Of a stretch of DNA of 64,000 bases, positions 8,566 through 16,213 are shown piece by piece; position 1 is the first letter of the stretch; each line of letters begins with the position of its first letter. The position numbers and the translations under genes were made by a program. The stretch comes from CAVTWS01 sp963738445 (lineage in GTDB: Bacteria > Actinomycetota > Acidimicrobiia > Acidimicrobiales > SHLQ01), in assembly GCA_963738445.1 (NCBI GenBank), contig CAVTWS010000008.1:124001-188000 (forward strand), given 5' to 3'. Below the pieces are notes generated by a model that made no database searches, was not told the origin of the DNA, and saw nothing but the letters and a program-made list of their open reading frames with translations.

Positions 8566-8571
8566 TAGGAT
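8566..8571 (+). promoter_or_regulatory. -10 element of leaderless promoter (86-aa protein)
   Basis: TAGGAT is followed by 6 nt and the ATG at 8578. Confidence 0.5.
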
Positions 8572-8577
8572 GCGCCC

Positions 8578-8838
8578 ATGGCCACCGGCATGAGCGACAC
8601 AAACGTGCTCATCGGCGAGATGCGCGATGAACGCCTGCGCACCATGAGCGTGTCGGAGCGGGCCCAGGTGACGGTTGAGCTCTCGGCCGCGTCAGAGGCG
8701 CTGGCCGTGGCGGGCATCCAGCACCGTCACCCCGACGCCGACGAGCGTGAGGTCGCGCTGAGGCTCGGGGTCCTCCGCAACGGCCCGGAGCTGATGCGAG
8801 CGCACTTCGGCTGGGATGTCGACATCGAGGGCTACTGA
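8578..8838 (+). CDS. Small hypothetical protein paired with a nucleotidyltransferase
   Basis: An 86-residue acidic, mostly helical protein with no family I can name with confidence. The middle segment VTVELSAASEALAVAGIQHR and ADEREVALRLGVLRN suggests two helices. It has its own leaderless promoter. Only 3 nt separate its stop from the GTG of the following nucleotidyltransferase, so the two form one transcript. A regulatory or antitoxin role is plausible but not shown by the sequence. Confidence 0.65.
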   Translation: MATGMSDTNVLIGEMRDERLRTMSVSERAQVTVELSAASEALAVAGIQHRHPDADEREVALRLGVLRNGPELMRAHFGWDVDIEGY

Positions 8839-8841
8839 ACT

Positions 8842-9417
8842 GTGGACCCGCTCTCGCTCGCTCGACAGGTGGGCGACACGCTCGACGAGCTGGGCATCGC
8901 CTGGGTCCTCGGAGGATCACTGGCCAGCTCGCTCGCCGGCGAGCCCCGTTCGACGATGGACATCGACCTGGCGGTCGTGATGACGCCTCTCGATGTCGAT
9001 CGGCTGGCCGCCGCGGTGGCCGATCGCTTCTACATGAGCGTGGAGATGGCCAGGTACGCAACCGCCCACGGCTCTTCGTTCAACCTTCTCGACCAGCGCT
9101 CGTCGTACAAAGTCGATCTGTTCGTGCTCGGCGACTCCGAGCTCGACCGGCGCCAGCTCGAGCGTCGAGTGCTGCACCACGTCGAGGTGTCCGGCCAGCG
9201 GCTTGCGCTGTGGATCGGCTCCCCCGACACGCAGATCCTTCGAAAGCTCGACTGGTTCCAAGCCGGTGGGGAAACCTCGGAGCGTCAGTGGCGTGACGTC
9301 ACCTCACTGCTCCGGGTCCAGCGACAGACGCTCGATCTCGAGGAAATTCGGGCCACCGCGGCGCGACTCGGCCTCGACAGGCTGCTCGAACGCGCCATCG
9401 CCGAGTGCGGCCGTTAG
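8842..9417 (+). CDS. AbiEii-like nucleotidyltransferase
   Basis: A 191-residue protein with the minimal nucleotidyltransferase signature: G-G-S in WVLGGSLASSLAGEPRSTMD followed by DIDLAVV, and a third acidic strand YKVDLFVLG. This arrangement (GS...DxD...D) is shared with AbiEii/MenT-type toxins and DUF6036-like proteins. GTG at 8842 follows the 86-residue gene after 3 nt. The predicted role is transfer of a nucleotide to RNA or protein as the toxin half of a defence or TA module; this is inference from fold and gene pairing. Confidence 0.72.
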   Translation: MDPLSLARQVGDTLDELGIAWVLGGSLASSLAGEPRSTMDIDLAVVMTPLDVDRLAAAVADRFYMSVEMARYATAHGSSFNLLDQRSSYKVDLFVLGDSELDRRQLERRVLHHVEVSGQRLALWIGSPDTQILRKLDWFQAGGETSERQWRDVTSLLRVQRQTLDLEEIRATAARLGLDRLLERAIAECGR

Positions 9418-9530
9418 CACTACCCGCCGGTAGGAAAGGAGCTTCAACAGCGGCGGCGCGACCCCTATTCCGGGACCTTCGGTGCCACCAGCCACCCGGG
9501 GATGCCGGTGCCATACCGCAGGCCCTGCTC

Positions 9531-9536
9531 CATACT
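9531..9536 (+). promoter_or_regulatory. -10 element of leaderless promoter (methylpolysaccharide-like cluster)
   Basis: CATACT is followed by 6 nt and the ATG at 9543. This fixes that ATG as the start rather than any upstream codon. Confidence 0.5.
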
Positions 9537-9542
9537 TACCCG

Positions 9543-10892
9543 ATGGCAATTTCTGAGTTCCCGGCCGGGCGCGATCGACCACTGCGGATCGCGCTGCTCT
9601 CCTACCGGGGCAAGCCCCACTGTGGCGGGCAGGGCGTGTACGTCCGGCACCTGTCCCGGGCGCTGACCGACCTCGGCCACCATGTCGAGGTGTTCGGCGG
9701 TCAGCCCTACCCGTTGCTCGACGACGACATCCCGCTCCACAAGCTGCCGAGCCTCGACATCTACAACGACGCCTACCCGATGCGGTTCCCGGCCTTCTTC
9801 GAGCTCAACTCGTTGCCGAACGTGCTCGAGACGTTGTCGTTCGTGGGCGGCAACTTCCCCGAGCCCATGGCCTTCAGCATCCGGGCCTGGGAGGCGCTGC
9901 GCCACCGGTATCAGGACTTCGATCTGATCCACGACAACCAGACCCTCGGTTGGGGGGTGCTGGCCATGGAGAAGCACCTCCCGGTGCTGTCGACCATCCA
10001 CCACCCGATCACCGTCGACCGCACCCTGGAGATCGAACACTCCCGCACCCTGTGGGAACAGTTCGGGAAACGTCGTTGGTACGCCTTCACCAAGATGCAG
10101 ACCGAGGTCGCCAAACGCATGCGCCGGATCGTCACGGTGTCGGAGAACTCCCGGCTCGACATCCACCGCGACCACAGCGTGCCCCTCGACCGCATCCACG
10201 TGGTGCCCGTCGGGGTCGACGTCGAGCTCTTCCGCCCGCTCGACACCATCGAGCGCGTGCCCGGTCGCCTCATCACCACCGCGTCCGCCGATGTCGCGCT
10301 CAAAGGCCTGCGCTATCTCCTCGAGGCGGTCGCCAAGGTGCGCACCGAGCGCCATGTCGAGCTCGTCATCATCGGCAAGCCCAAGGACAACAGCGCGGCG
10401 TCGAACACGTTGCACCAGCTCGGGCTCACCGACTGCGTGACCTTCGTGTCCGGGGTGACCGATCAGCGCATCGTCGAGTTGTACAGCGAAGCCGAGCTCG
10501 CGGTCGTGCCGTCGTTGTACGAGGGTTTCTCCCTTCCCGCCATCGAGGCGATGAGCTGTGGCGTGCCCCTCGTCGCCACCACGGGCGGCGCCCTTCCCGA
10601 GGTCGCCGGCACGCACGGCGAGACCTGCTTCCTCGTGCCTCCCGGCGACAGCGAGGCCCTGGCCGCCTGCATCCGCGACACCCTGGCCGACCCCGAAGCC
10701 CGCGCCCGGGTGGGCGCCAACGGGCGGCAGCGTGTGGTCGAGCGGTGGAGCTGGCGCCACACCGCCGACGCCACCCTGGAGCAGTACTACGCCCTGCTCG
10801 ACGAGTACGCCGCCGATCCCCACGGCCCCAACCACCCGGACCGGGGTGGCCTACGGGCCCGCGCCTTCGCTCGCCTCGGGACCAAGCGCTGA
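9543..10892 (+). CDS. GT4-family glycosyltransferase (ManT-like candidate)
   Basis: A 449-residue retaining GT-B glycosyltransferase. The N-terminal domain has IALLSYRGKPHCGGQGVYV (acceptor loop) and the C-terminal domain has HVVPVGVDVELFRPL, ALKGLRYLLEAV and the EX7E donor motif in YEGFSLPAIEAMSCGVPLV. It opens a four-gene run with tight spacing (the next start is 1 nt after this stop). Gene order and families match my recollection of the mycobacterial 3-O-methylmannose polysaccharide locus, where ManT adds alpha-1,4-mannose; the specific activity here is inference. Confidence 0.85.
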   Translation: MAISEFPAGRDRPLRIALLSYRGKPHCGGQGVYVRHLSRALTDLGHHVEVFGGQPYPLLDDDIPLHKLPSLDIYNDAYPMRFPAFFELNSLPNVLETLSFVGGNFPEPMAFSIRAWEALRHRYQDFDLIHDNQTLGWGVLAMEKHLPVLSTIHHPITVDRTLEIEHSRTLWEQFGKRRWYAFTKMQTEVAKRMRRIVTVSENSRLDIHRDHSVPLDRIHVVPVGVDVELFRPLDTIERVPGRLITTASADVALKGLRYLLEAVAKVRTERHVELVIIGKPKDNSAASNTLHQLGLTDCVTFVSGVTDQRIVELYSEAELAVVPSLYEGFSLPAIEAMSCGVPLVATTGGALPEVAGTHGETCFLVPPGDSEALAACIRDTLADPEARARVGANGRQRVVERWSWRHTADATLEQYYALLDEYAADPHGPNHPDRGGLRARAFARLGTKR

Positions 10893-10893
10893 C

Positions 10894-11679
10894 GTGCTGA
10901 CCGTCGACTACGACCGCCTCGGCCTGCGAGCCGGCGACCGCGTCCTCGACCTGGGCTGCGGCTTCGGCCGCCACGCCTACGAGGCCCTGCGGCGCGGCGC
11001 CCGGGTGGTGGCGTGCGACCTCGGGGCCGACGAGCTCCGCCAGGTGCGCGCCATCGCCGCCGGCATGGCCGACGCCGGCGAGCTCCCCGGAGGCGAACGG
11101 GTCGAGCAGGTGGCGACTGCGGTACGTGGCGACGGCACCCGTCTCCCCTTCGCCGACGACAGCTTCGATCGGGTCATGGCGTCCGAAGTGCTCGAACACA
11201 TCCCGGACGACCTCTCCGCCTTCCACGAGCTGGCCCGGGTCCTGCGACCCGGGGGGACGTTGGCGATCACCGTGCCGGCGTGGCTGCCCGAGCGCCTGTG
11301 CTGGGCCCTGTCCGACGACTACCACGCGCCCGCGGTCACCGGCGGCCACGTCCGCATCTATTCCGTCGCCGAGCTGCGGGCCAAGCTCCAGATGGCGGGA
11401 CTCGACCCCACCCAGAGCCACCGCACCCACGCCCTGCACTCGCCCTATTGGTGGATCCGCTGCGTCGCCGGGCCGAACCAGCCGATCGACGACAACGCCG
11501 CGGTTCGCACGTACCACAAGCTGCTCGTGTGGGACATCATGAAGCACCCTCGGACCACCCGGCTGGCCGAGCGTTTCCTCAACCCGGTGCTCGGGAAGAG
11601 CTTGGTGGTGTATGCCACCAAACCCGCCCCAACCCGACCCCCCGCCGCGGCTCGGGAGCTGTCCCATGCCCACGCTTGA
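10894..11679 (+). CDS. Class I SAM-dependent methyltransferase (sugar O-methyltransferase candidate)
   Basis: A 261-residue Rossmann methyltransferase with motif I VLDLGCGFGRHAYEAL, motif II/III around GTRLPFADDSFDRVMASEVL and post-motif LRPGGTLAITVPAW. GTG at 10894 directly follows the glycosyltransferase stop, and its 3' end overlaps the next gene by 14 nt. In the proposed cluster it would fill the 3-O-methyltransferase role on mannose. Sequence alone shows only methyltransferase chemistry. Confidence 0.85.
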   Translation: MLTVDYDRLGLRAGDRVLDLGCGFGRHAYEALRRGARVVACDLGADELRQVRAIAAGMADAGELPGGERVEQVATAVRGDGTRLPFADDSFDRVMASEVLEHIPDDLSAFHELARVLRPGGTLAITVPAWLPERLCWALSDDYHAPAVTGGHVRIYSVAELRAKLQMAGLDPTQSHRTHALHSPYWWIRCVAGPNQPIDDNAAVRTYHKLLVWDIMKHPRTTRLAERFLNPVLGKSLVVYATKPAPTRPPAAARELSHAHA

Positions 11680-12757
11680 CATCCCCGGCGTGGTGACCCA
11701 CGCCCAGGTGTGCCAGACCGCCGGCACGATCGCCCAGTGGCAGCTTCCGAACGGGATGATCCCGTGGATCCCCGGCGGCCATGCCGACCCCTGGAACCAC
11801 GTCGAAGCCGCCATGGCCCTCGCCGTCACCGGCTACCGGTCCGAGGCCGAACGGGCCTACGAGTGGCTCGCCGGCACCCAGCTCCCCGACGGCTCGTGGC
11901 ACCAGTACTACCTGGCCGAGGACGTCGAGGACCCCAAGTTCGACGCCAACGTGATCGCCTACGTCGCGACGGGCGTGTGGCACCACTGGTTGGTGTCGTC
12001 CGACCGCGGGTTCCTCGAGACGATGTGGCCGGTCGTGGACCGCGCCATCTCGTGGGTGCTCGAGCTCCAGGTGCCCCGGGGCGAGATCCTCTGGGCCCGC
12101 CACCCCGACGGCACGCCGTGGCCGTTCGCGCTGCTCACCGGTTCGTCGTCGATGACCCACTCGCTGCGCTGCGCCGTCGCCATCGCCGGAACCCTCGGCG
12201 AGGACCGTCCGGATTGGGAGCTCAGCGTCAGCCGCCTCGCCCATGTCGTTCGCACCCGCCCTGATGGTGCCTTCGCACCGAAGCACCGGTGGGCCATGGA
12301 CTGGTACTACCCGGTCCTCGCCGGCAGCCTGCGGGGCGCTCCCGGTCGCGCTCACCTCGCCGAGCGGTTCGACACGTTCGTGATGCCGGGCAAGGGCGTG
12401 CGCTGCGTGAGCGACCGCCCCTGGGTCACCGCGGCCGAGACCTGCGAGTGCGCCATGGCCCACCTCGGGGTGGGCGAGCGGGAGAAGGGGTTGGCGTTGT
12501 TCACCGCCGCCCAGTCCATGCGCCTCGACGACGGTCGTTACTGGACCGGCACCGTGTACCCCGACGAGTCGCATTTCCCGGTCAACGAGAAGTCCACCTA
12601 CACGTCAGCGGCGGTCGTGCTGGCCGCCGACGCCCTCGCCGGCGCCTCGCCCGCCGCCGGGCTCTTCACCGATGACCGCCTGCTCCCACCGTTGCTCGAC
12701 ATCGACATCTACGACGAGCACCGGGACGACCCGGTCACCGGTCGAACCGACAGCTGA
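11666..12757 (+). CDS. Alpha/alpha-toroid protein (MmpH-like glycoside hydrolase candidate)
   Basis: A 363-residue protein with repeated helical hairpins typical of prenyltransferase/glycosidase toroids: NGMIPWIPGGHADPWNHVEA, TQLPDGSWHQYY, KFDANVIAYVATGVWHHWL, EKSTYTSAAVVLAADAL. Automatic annotation often names such proteins prenyltransferase, but the Asp/Glu/Trp-rich hairpins and the sugar-gene context fit a glycoside hydrolase better. The ATG at 11666 has a GGGAG site upstream. MmpH, the recycling endomannosidase of methylmannose polysaccharide, is the closest functional analogue I know; the assignment is inference. Confidence 0.75.
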   Translation: MPTLDIPGVVTHAQVCQTAGTIAQWQLPNGMIPWIPGGHADPWNHVEAAMALAVTGYRSEAERAYEWLAGTQLPDGSWHQYYLAEDVEDPKFDANVIAYVATGVWHHWLVSSDRGFLETMWPVVDRAISWVLELQVPRGEILWARHPDGTPWPFALLTGSSSMTHSLRCAVAIAGTLGEDRPDWELSVSRLAHVVRTRPDGAFAPKHRWAMDWYYPVLAGSLRGAPGRAHLAERFDTFVMPGKGVRCVSDRPWVTAAETCECAMAHLGVGEREKGLALFTAAQSMRLDDGRYWTGTVYPDESHFPVNEKSTYTSAAVVLAADALAGASPAAGLFTDDRLLPPLLDIDIYDEHRDDPVTGRTDS

Positions 12758-12762
12758 CCGCC

Positions 12763-13395
12763 GTGATGGATCACGCCCAACGCCTGCGGGCCGAGGCGGC
12801 CCGGGGGTTCATGCCGCCCGACGAAGGCCTGGCCCTCCACGCCGCCGCCCTGTCGATCGACGTGCCCGGCCCGCTCCTCGAGATCGGCAGCTACTGCGGC
12901 AAGTCCGCCGTCTACCTGGGCACCGCCGCCCGAGAGCACGGCCGCGTGCTCTTCGCGCTCGATCATCACCGGGGCTCCGAGGAGAACCAGCCGGGCTGGG
13001 AGTGGCACGAGCCCGATCTCGTCGACCCCGAGGTCGGCCGCATCGACACCCTCCCCCGGTTCCGCAGGACGATCTTCGACGCCGGGCTCGAGGGCACCGT
13101 CGTCGCCCTCGTCGGCGATTCGCCGACCGTCGGCGCCGTATGGAGCATCCCGCTCGCGTTGCTGTTCATCGATGGTGGCCACGGCACCGAACCCGCTCAC
13201 CGGGACTACGAGACGTGGGTCCCGCACCTGACTATCGGCGGCCTGCTCGTGATCCACGACGTGTTCCCCGACCCCGCCGACGGCGGCCGACCGCCCTACG
13301 AGATCTACTGCCGGGCGATCGGCAGCGGTGCGTTCACGGAAGTGCAGGCCACGGGATCGCTCCGGGTGCTGCGCCGAACTGCTGCGGGCATCTGA
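12763..13395 (+). CDS. SAM-dependent methyltransferase, Methyltransf_24 type (MeT1-like candidate)
   Basis: A 210-residue methyltransferase. Motif I is LLEIGSYCGKSAVYLG, the acidic motif is LFALDHHRG, and LLFIDGGHGTEPAHRDYE resembles the metal/catalytic segment of macrocin-type sugar O-methyltransferases. It ends with WVPHLTIGGLLVIHDVFPD. Two adjacent starts exist, GTG 12763 and ATG 12766. It begins 5 nt after the toroid gene and closes the cluster. In mycobacteria the equivalent 1-O-methyltransferase caps the reducing end of the mannan primer; that role is inferred here. Confidence 0.82.
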   Translation: MMDHAQRLRAEAARGFMPPDEGLALHAAALSIDVPGPLLEIGSYCGKSAVYLGTAAREHGRVLFALDHHRGSEENQPGWEWHEPDLVDPEVGRIDTLPRFRRTIFDAGLEGTVVALVGDSPTVGAVWSIPLALLFIDGGHGTEPAHRDYETWVPHLTIGGLLVIHDVFPDPADGGRPPYEIYCRAIGSGAFTEVQATGSLRVLRRTAAGI

Positions 13396-13471
13396 CCCAC
13401 CACGGAACCCTGGTCACGTCGCCGACGGCGACCGGGTGACGGCGGCCGGAGCTGCCGACCCCGGACCAACC

Positions 13472-14083
13472 TCAACGATCTCGGCGGATCACGTGCGACG
13501 CGGCGGCGGGATCGCCCGGGCCGCCGCGTTCGAGCAAACGGTCGGCGTTGGCCACCCGATGTTCGTGATCGACGTTGCCGCCGTACTTGAACTTGGCCAC
13601 GACATCCTCGATGGCGAGCCGGAGGCCCCGGATCGTCCGCAGCTTGGCGCCGTGCTCGAGCGGGTCGACCACCTCGAGATCCGGTTGTAGCTCGCTCAGC
13701 GTGGCCCGAAGGATCTCGGCGACTCCCTCGGCCTCGTCGACGACGGTGGCGGTGCCTGTGATCTGGACCGCGGCGTAGTAGGTGGTCGGGATGCCCCACC
13801 GAGGGTCTTCGTTGCCGATCGCCTTCCATGCCGACGGGATGAACGCCCAGTCGCCCGCGATCGACAAGGTGATGACCGGGTTCTCCTCGATCGCCACCCA
13901 GATCGGATTGGGGCGAGCGAGGTGCAGCAGCACCTCGTCGTCACCCAGCACGAACTGCGACGGCACGATGACCGCCCGGTCACGTCCCCGTCCCACCGCC
14001 ACGACGTGACCGAACCCCTGGGCGGCGACGAACGGGCGCCATTCGTCGGGTCCGAAAGAGCGATCGGCCGGCGGCACGTGCAC
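13472..14083 (-). CDS. FMN-binding negative transcriptional regulator (PaiB family)
   Basis: A 203-residue flavin-reductase-like split barrel. It starts VHVPPADRSFGPDEW, matching the M-Y-x-P-x-x-F start of PaiB proteins, and continues with AVIVPSQFVLGDDEVLLHLA, a TYYAAVQITGTATVVD strand and the end segment RTIRGLRLAIEDVVAKFKYG, which is PaiB-typical. GTG 14083 is chosen because a CATACT hexamer lies 6 nt upstream. It is divergent from tesB with promoters about 30 nt apart. A true regulatory role is not demonstrated for most family members. Confidence 0.83.
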   Translation of the reverse strand: MHVPPADRSFGPDEWRPFVAAQGFGHVVAVGRGRDRAVIVPSQFVLGDDEVLLHLARPNPIWVAIEENPVITLSIAGDWAFIPSAWKAIGNEDPRWGIPTTYYAAVQITGTATVVDEAEGVAEILRATLSELQPDLEVVDPLEHGAKLRTIRGLRLAIEDVVAKFKYGGNVDHEHRVANADRLLERGGPGDPAAASHVIRRDR

Positions 14084-14089
14084 GGTCCG

Positions 14090-14095
14090 AGTATG
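14090..14095 (-). promoter_or_regulatory. -10 element of leaderless promoter (PaiB-like gene)
   Basis: CATACT on the minus strand, 6 nt before GTG 14083. Confidence 0.5.
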
Positions 14096-14125
14096 CCGTG
14101 CCACCGCCAGGCCTGCCCGCCCGGC

Positions 14126-14131
14126 CATCAT
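14126..14131 (+). promoter_or_regulatory. -10 element of leaderless promoter (tesB operon)
   Basis: CATCAT is followed by 6 nt and GTG 14138. It is a weaker match than the others, but nearby ATG codons are out of frame with tesB, so GTG 14138 is the best start. Confidence 0.35.
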
Positions 14132-14137
14132 GGATGG

Positions 14138-15013
14138 GTGACAGCCGCGCTCGACGAGCTCCTCGACCTGCTCGACCTCGAGCCGATCGAGGTGAACATC
14201 TTCCGCGGCCGGAGCCCCGATGAGAACCGCCAGCGGGTGTTCGGCGGACAGGTGGCGGGCCAGGCGCTGGTGGCCGCGGCGCGCACGATCGACAACGCCG
14301 AACGGTCCGTGCACTCCATGCACGCCTACTTCCTCCGCCCCGGCGACCCGAAGGTCCCGATCCTCTACGAGGTCGACCGCATCCGCGACGGCCGTTCGTT
14401 CAGCACCCGCCGGGTCGTGGCCATCCAACACGGCCGGGCGATCTTCAATCTGGCCGCGTCCTTCCACATCCACGAGGAGGGCCTCGACTTCCAGATGCCG
14501 GCTCCCAACGTGGTCGGGCCTGACGGCCTGCCCGACCGCACCGAGCTCCTCCGCGCCAACGCCGAACGGCTCTCACCCGGCGCGTTGATCGAACGACCCA
14601 TCGAACTGCGGTACGTCACCGAACCGCCGTTCTTCGTCGACCGACCCCAACCGCCCCACCAGATGGTGTGGTTCCGGGCCAACGGCACCCTGCCCGACGA
14701 TCCGCTGATCCACACGATCGTCCTCACATACGCGTCGGACCTCACCCTGCTCGACACCGCCTTGACTCCCCATCCGATCGGATCCTGGCGGCCCGAGGTC
14801 CAGCCGGCCAGCCTCGATCACGCCATGTGGTTCCACCGGGCGTTCCGTGCCGACGAGTGGCTCCTCTACCACCAGGACACCCCTTCGACCAGTGGCGCCC
14901 GCGGCCTGACCCGAGGCCTCGTGTACACCCACCACGGCGACCTCGTGGCCTCCGTCGTCCAGGAGGGCTTGATCCGCATCGCGACAGGCATCCCCACCGG
15001 GGCGACCGCATGA
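14138..15013 (+). CDS. tesB: Acyl-CoA thioesterase II
   Basis: A 291-residue double-hotdog thioesterase hydrolysing acyl-CoA. Family blocks are visible: FRGRSPDENRQRVFGGQVAG, RSVHSMHAYFLRPGDPKVPI, DGRSFSTRRVVAIQHGRAIF, SLDHAMWFHRAFRADEWLLY and GLVYTHHGDLVASVVQEGL. Length and order are normal. Its TGA overlaps the ATG of the PQQ-type dehydrogenase (ATGA), so it heads a run of coupled genes. Confidence 0.95.
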   Translation: MTAALDELLDLLDLEPIEVNIFRGRSPDENRQRVFGGQVAGQALVAAARTIDNAERSVHSMHAYFLRPGDPKVPILYEVDRIRDGRSFSTRRVVAIQHGRAIFNLAASFHIHEEGLDFQMPAPNVVGPDGLPDRTELLRANAERLSPGALIERPIELRYVTEPPFFVDRPQPPHQMVWFRANGTLPDDPLIHTIVLTYASDLTLLDTALTPHPIGSWRPEVQPASLDHAMWFHRAFRADEWLLYHQDTPSTSGARGLTRGLVYTHHGDLVASVVQEGLIRIATGIPTGATA

Positions 15014-16212
15014 GCTGGCCCCGAATGGCTGCCGTCGTCATCGCGCTCTCGCTCGGTCTGGCGGCCTGCGGGGACGAGCAGCGCGCCGCCGACAACCGCC
15101 TCACCCGGCCGGAACGGGAGGTGACGACCGCGAGCGGCGGACCGCTGGTCCTGAACCTCGCACTGGTCGCCGAGCTCGACCAACCCATCGCCGCCGCGTC
15201 ACATCCCGACGCGCCCGACCACCTCTGGGTGGCCGAACGCCCCGGCCGCATCCGCGTCCTCGACCTGACCAGCGGGGAGGTGTCCGAGCCGGTGCTCGAC
15301 GTGTCGGATCAGACCGACACCGAGAGCGAACGAGGGCTGCTCGGGCTCGCCATCAGCGCCGACGGCACGCGGCTGTTCACCAACACGACCGGCCCCGACG
15401 GGCAGACCGTCATCACCCGCTATCCGGTCGACCTCGGCGTCCGCACCCTGGCCGCCGACGCCGGCGAGGTGCTCCTCGAGGTCGAGCAGCCGGCCCCGAA
15501 CCACAACGGTGGTCATCTCGCCATCGCTCCCGACGGCTACCTGTGGATCGGCCTGGGCGACGGCGGCGGTGCCGACGATCAGTTCGGCAACGCGCAGAAC
15601 CCCGCAACGCTGCTGGGTTCGATGCTCCGCATCGACGGCTCGGCCCCCCTGGATGCCCTCGTCCCGAGCAGCAACCCCTGTAGCCCCACGCCGACCGAGT
15701 GCCGACCCGAGATCGTGGCCATCGGGCTGCGCAACCCGTGGCGCTACTCGTTCGACCCGGCGACCGGGGACCTGTGGATCGGCGACGTCGGGCAAGGGGC
15801 CTGGGAGGAGATCGACGTCGTGAGAACGGGTCAGGTCGGCCCGCTGCTCAACTTCGGGTGGCCCCGCTTCGAGGGCTCCCACTCTTACCTGGGTGACCTG
15901 GATGACGGGATTCTGGCCGGCGTCGTGGTCTCACCGATCCACGAGTACAGCCATGACGACGGGTGCTCGGTGACCGGTGGCGTGGTGTACCGCGGGCGGG
16001 CCATCCCGGCTCTCGACGGCATCTACCTCTACGGGGACTACTGCACGTCCGTCGTTTGGGGATTGGACACGACAAGCGGCGTCGGTGTCGAGCCCGTCGA
16101 CATCGATCTGGAGGTCCCGGGCGGGCAGCTGGCGTCGTTCGCGACGGACTCCGCCGGCGAGGTCTACGTGCTCTCGTTGACCGGGGGCCTCTACCGCCTC
16201 GAGGAGGCTTGA
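15010..16212 (+). CDS. PQQ-dependent sugar (glucose/sorbosone) dehydrogenase-like lipoprotein
   Basis: A 400-residue secreted six-bladed beta-propeller. The lipobox is LGLAACG at about residues 14-20. Family motifs are DHLWVAERPGRIRVLD, ERGLLGLAI, NHNGGHLAIAPDGYLWIGLG (catalytic His region and metal loop), IGLRNPWRYSFDPATGDLWI, and DVGQGAWEEID. It probably oxidises sugars or polyols outside the cell membrane, passing electrons onward. It is coupled to tesB by ATGA and followed 1 nt later by a lytic transglycosylase. Confidence 0.9.
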   Translation: MSWPRMAAVVIALSLGLAACGDEQRAADNRLTRPEREVTTASGGPLVLNLALVAELDQPIAAASHPDAPDHLWVAERPGRIRVLDLTSGEVSEPVLDVSDQTDTESERGLLGLAISADGTRLFTNTTGPDGQTVITRYPVDLGVRTLAADAGEVLLEVEQPAPNHNGGHLAIAPDGYLWIGLGDGGGADDQFGNAQNPATLLGSMLRIDGSAPLDALVPSSNPCSPTPTECRPEIVAIGLRNPWRYSFDPATGDLWIGDVGQGAWEEIDVVRTGQVGPLLNFGWPRFEGSHSYLGDLDDGILAGVVVSPIHEYSHDDGCSVTGGVVYRGRAIPALDGIYLYGDYCTSVVWGLDTTSGVGVEPVDIDLEVPGGQLASFATDSAGEVYVLSLTGGLYRLEEA

Positions 16213-16213
16213 C

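Noticed and set aside
11666..12757. Prenyltransferase/terpene cyclase name for the toroid protein
   Set aside because: It lacks Asp-rich or QW cyclase motifs and sits among sugar-transferase and methyltransferase genes.
13420..13445. Terminator after the MeT1-like gene
   Set aside because: Only a 6-bp GTCGCC/GGCGAC stem with imperfect flanks and no T-run; too weak in such GC-rich DNA.
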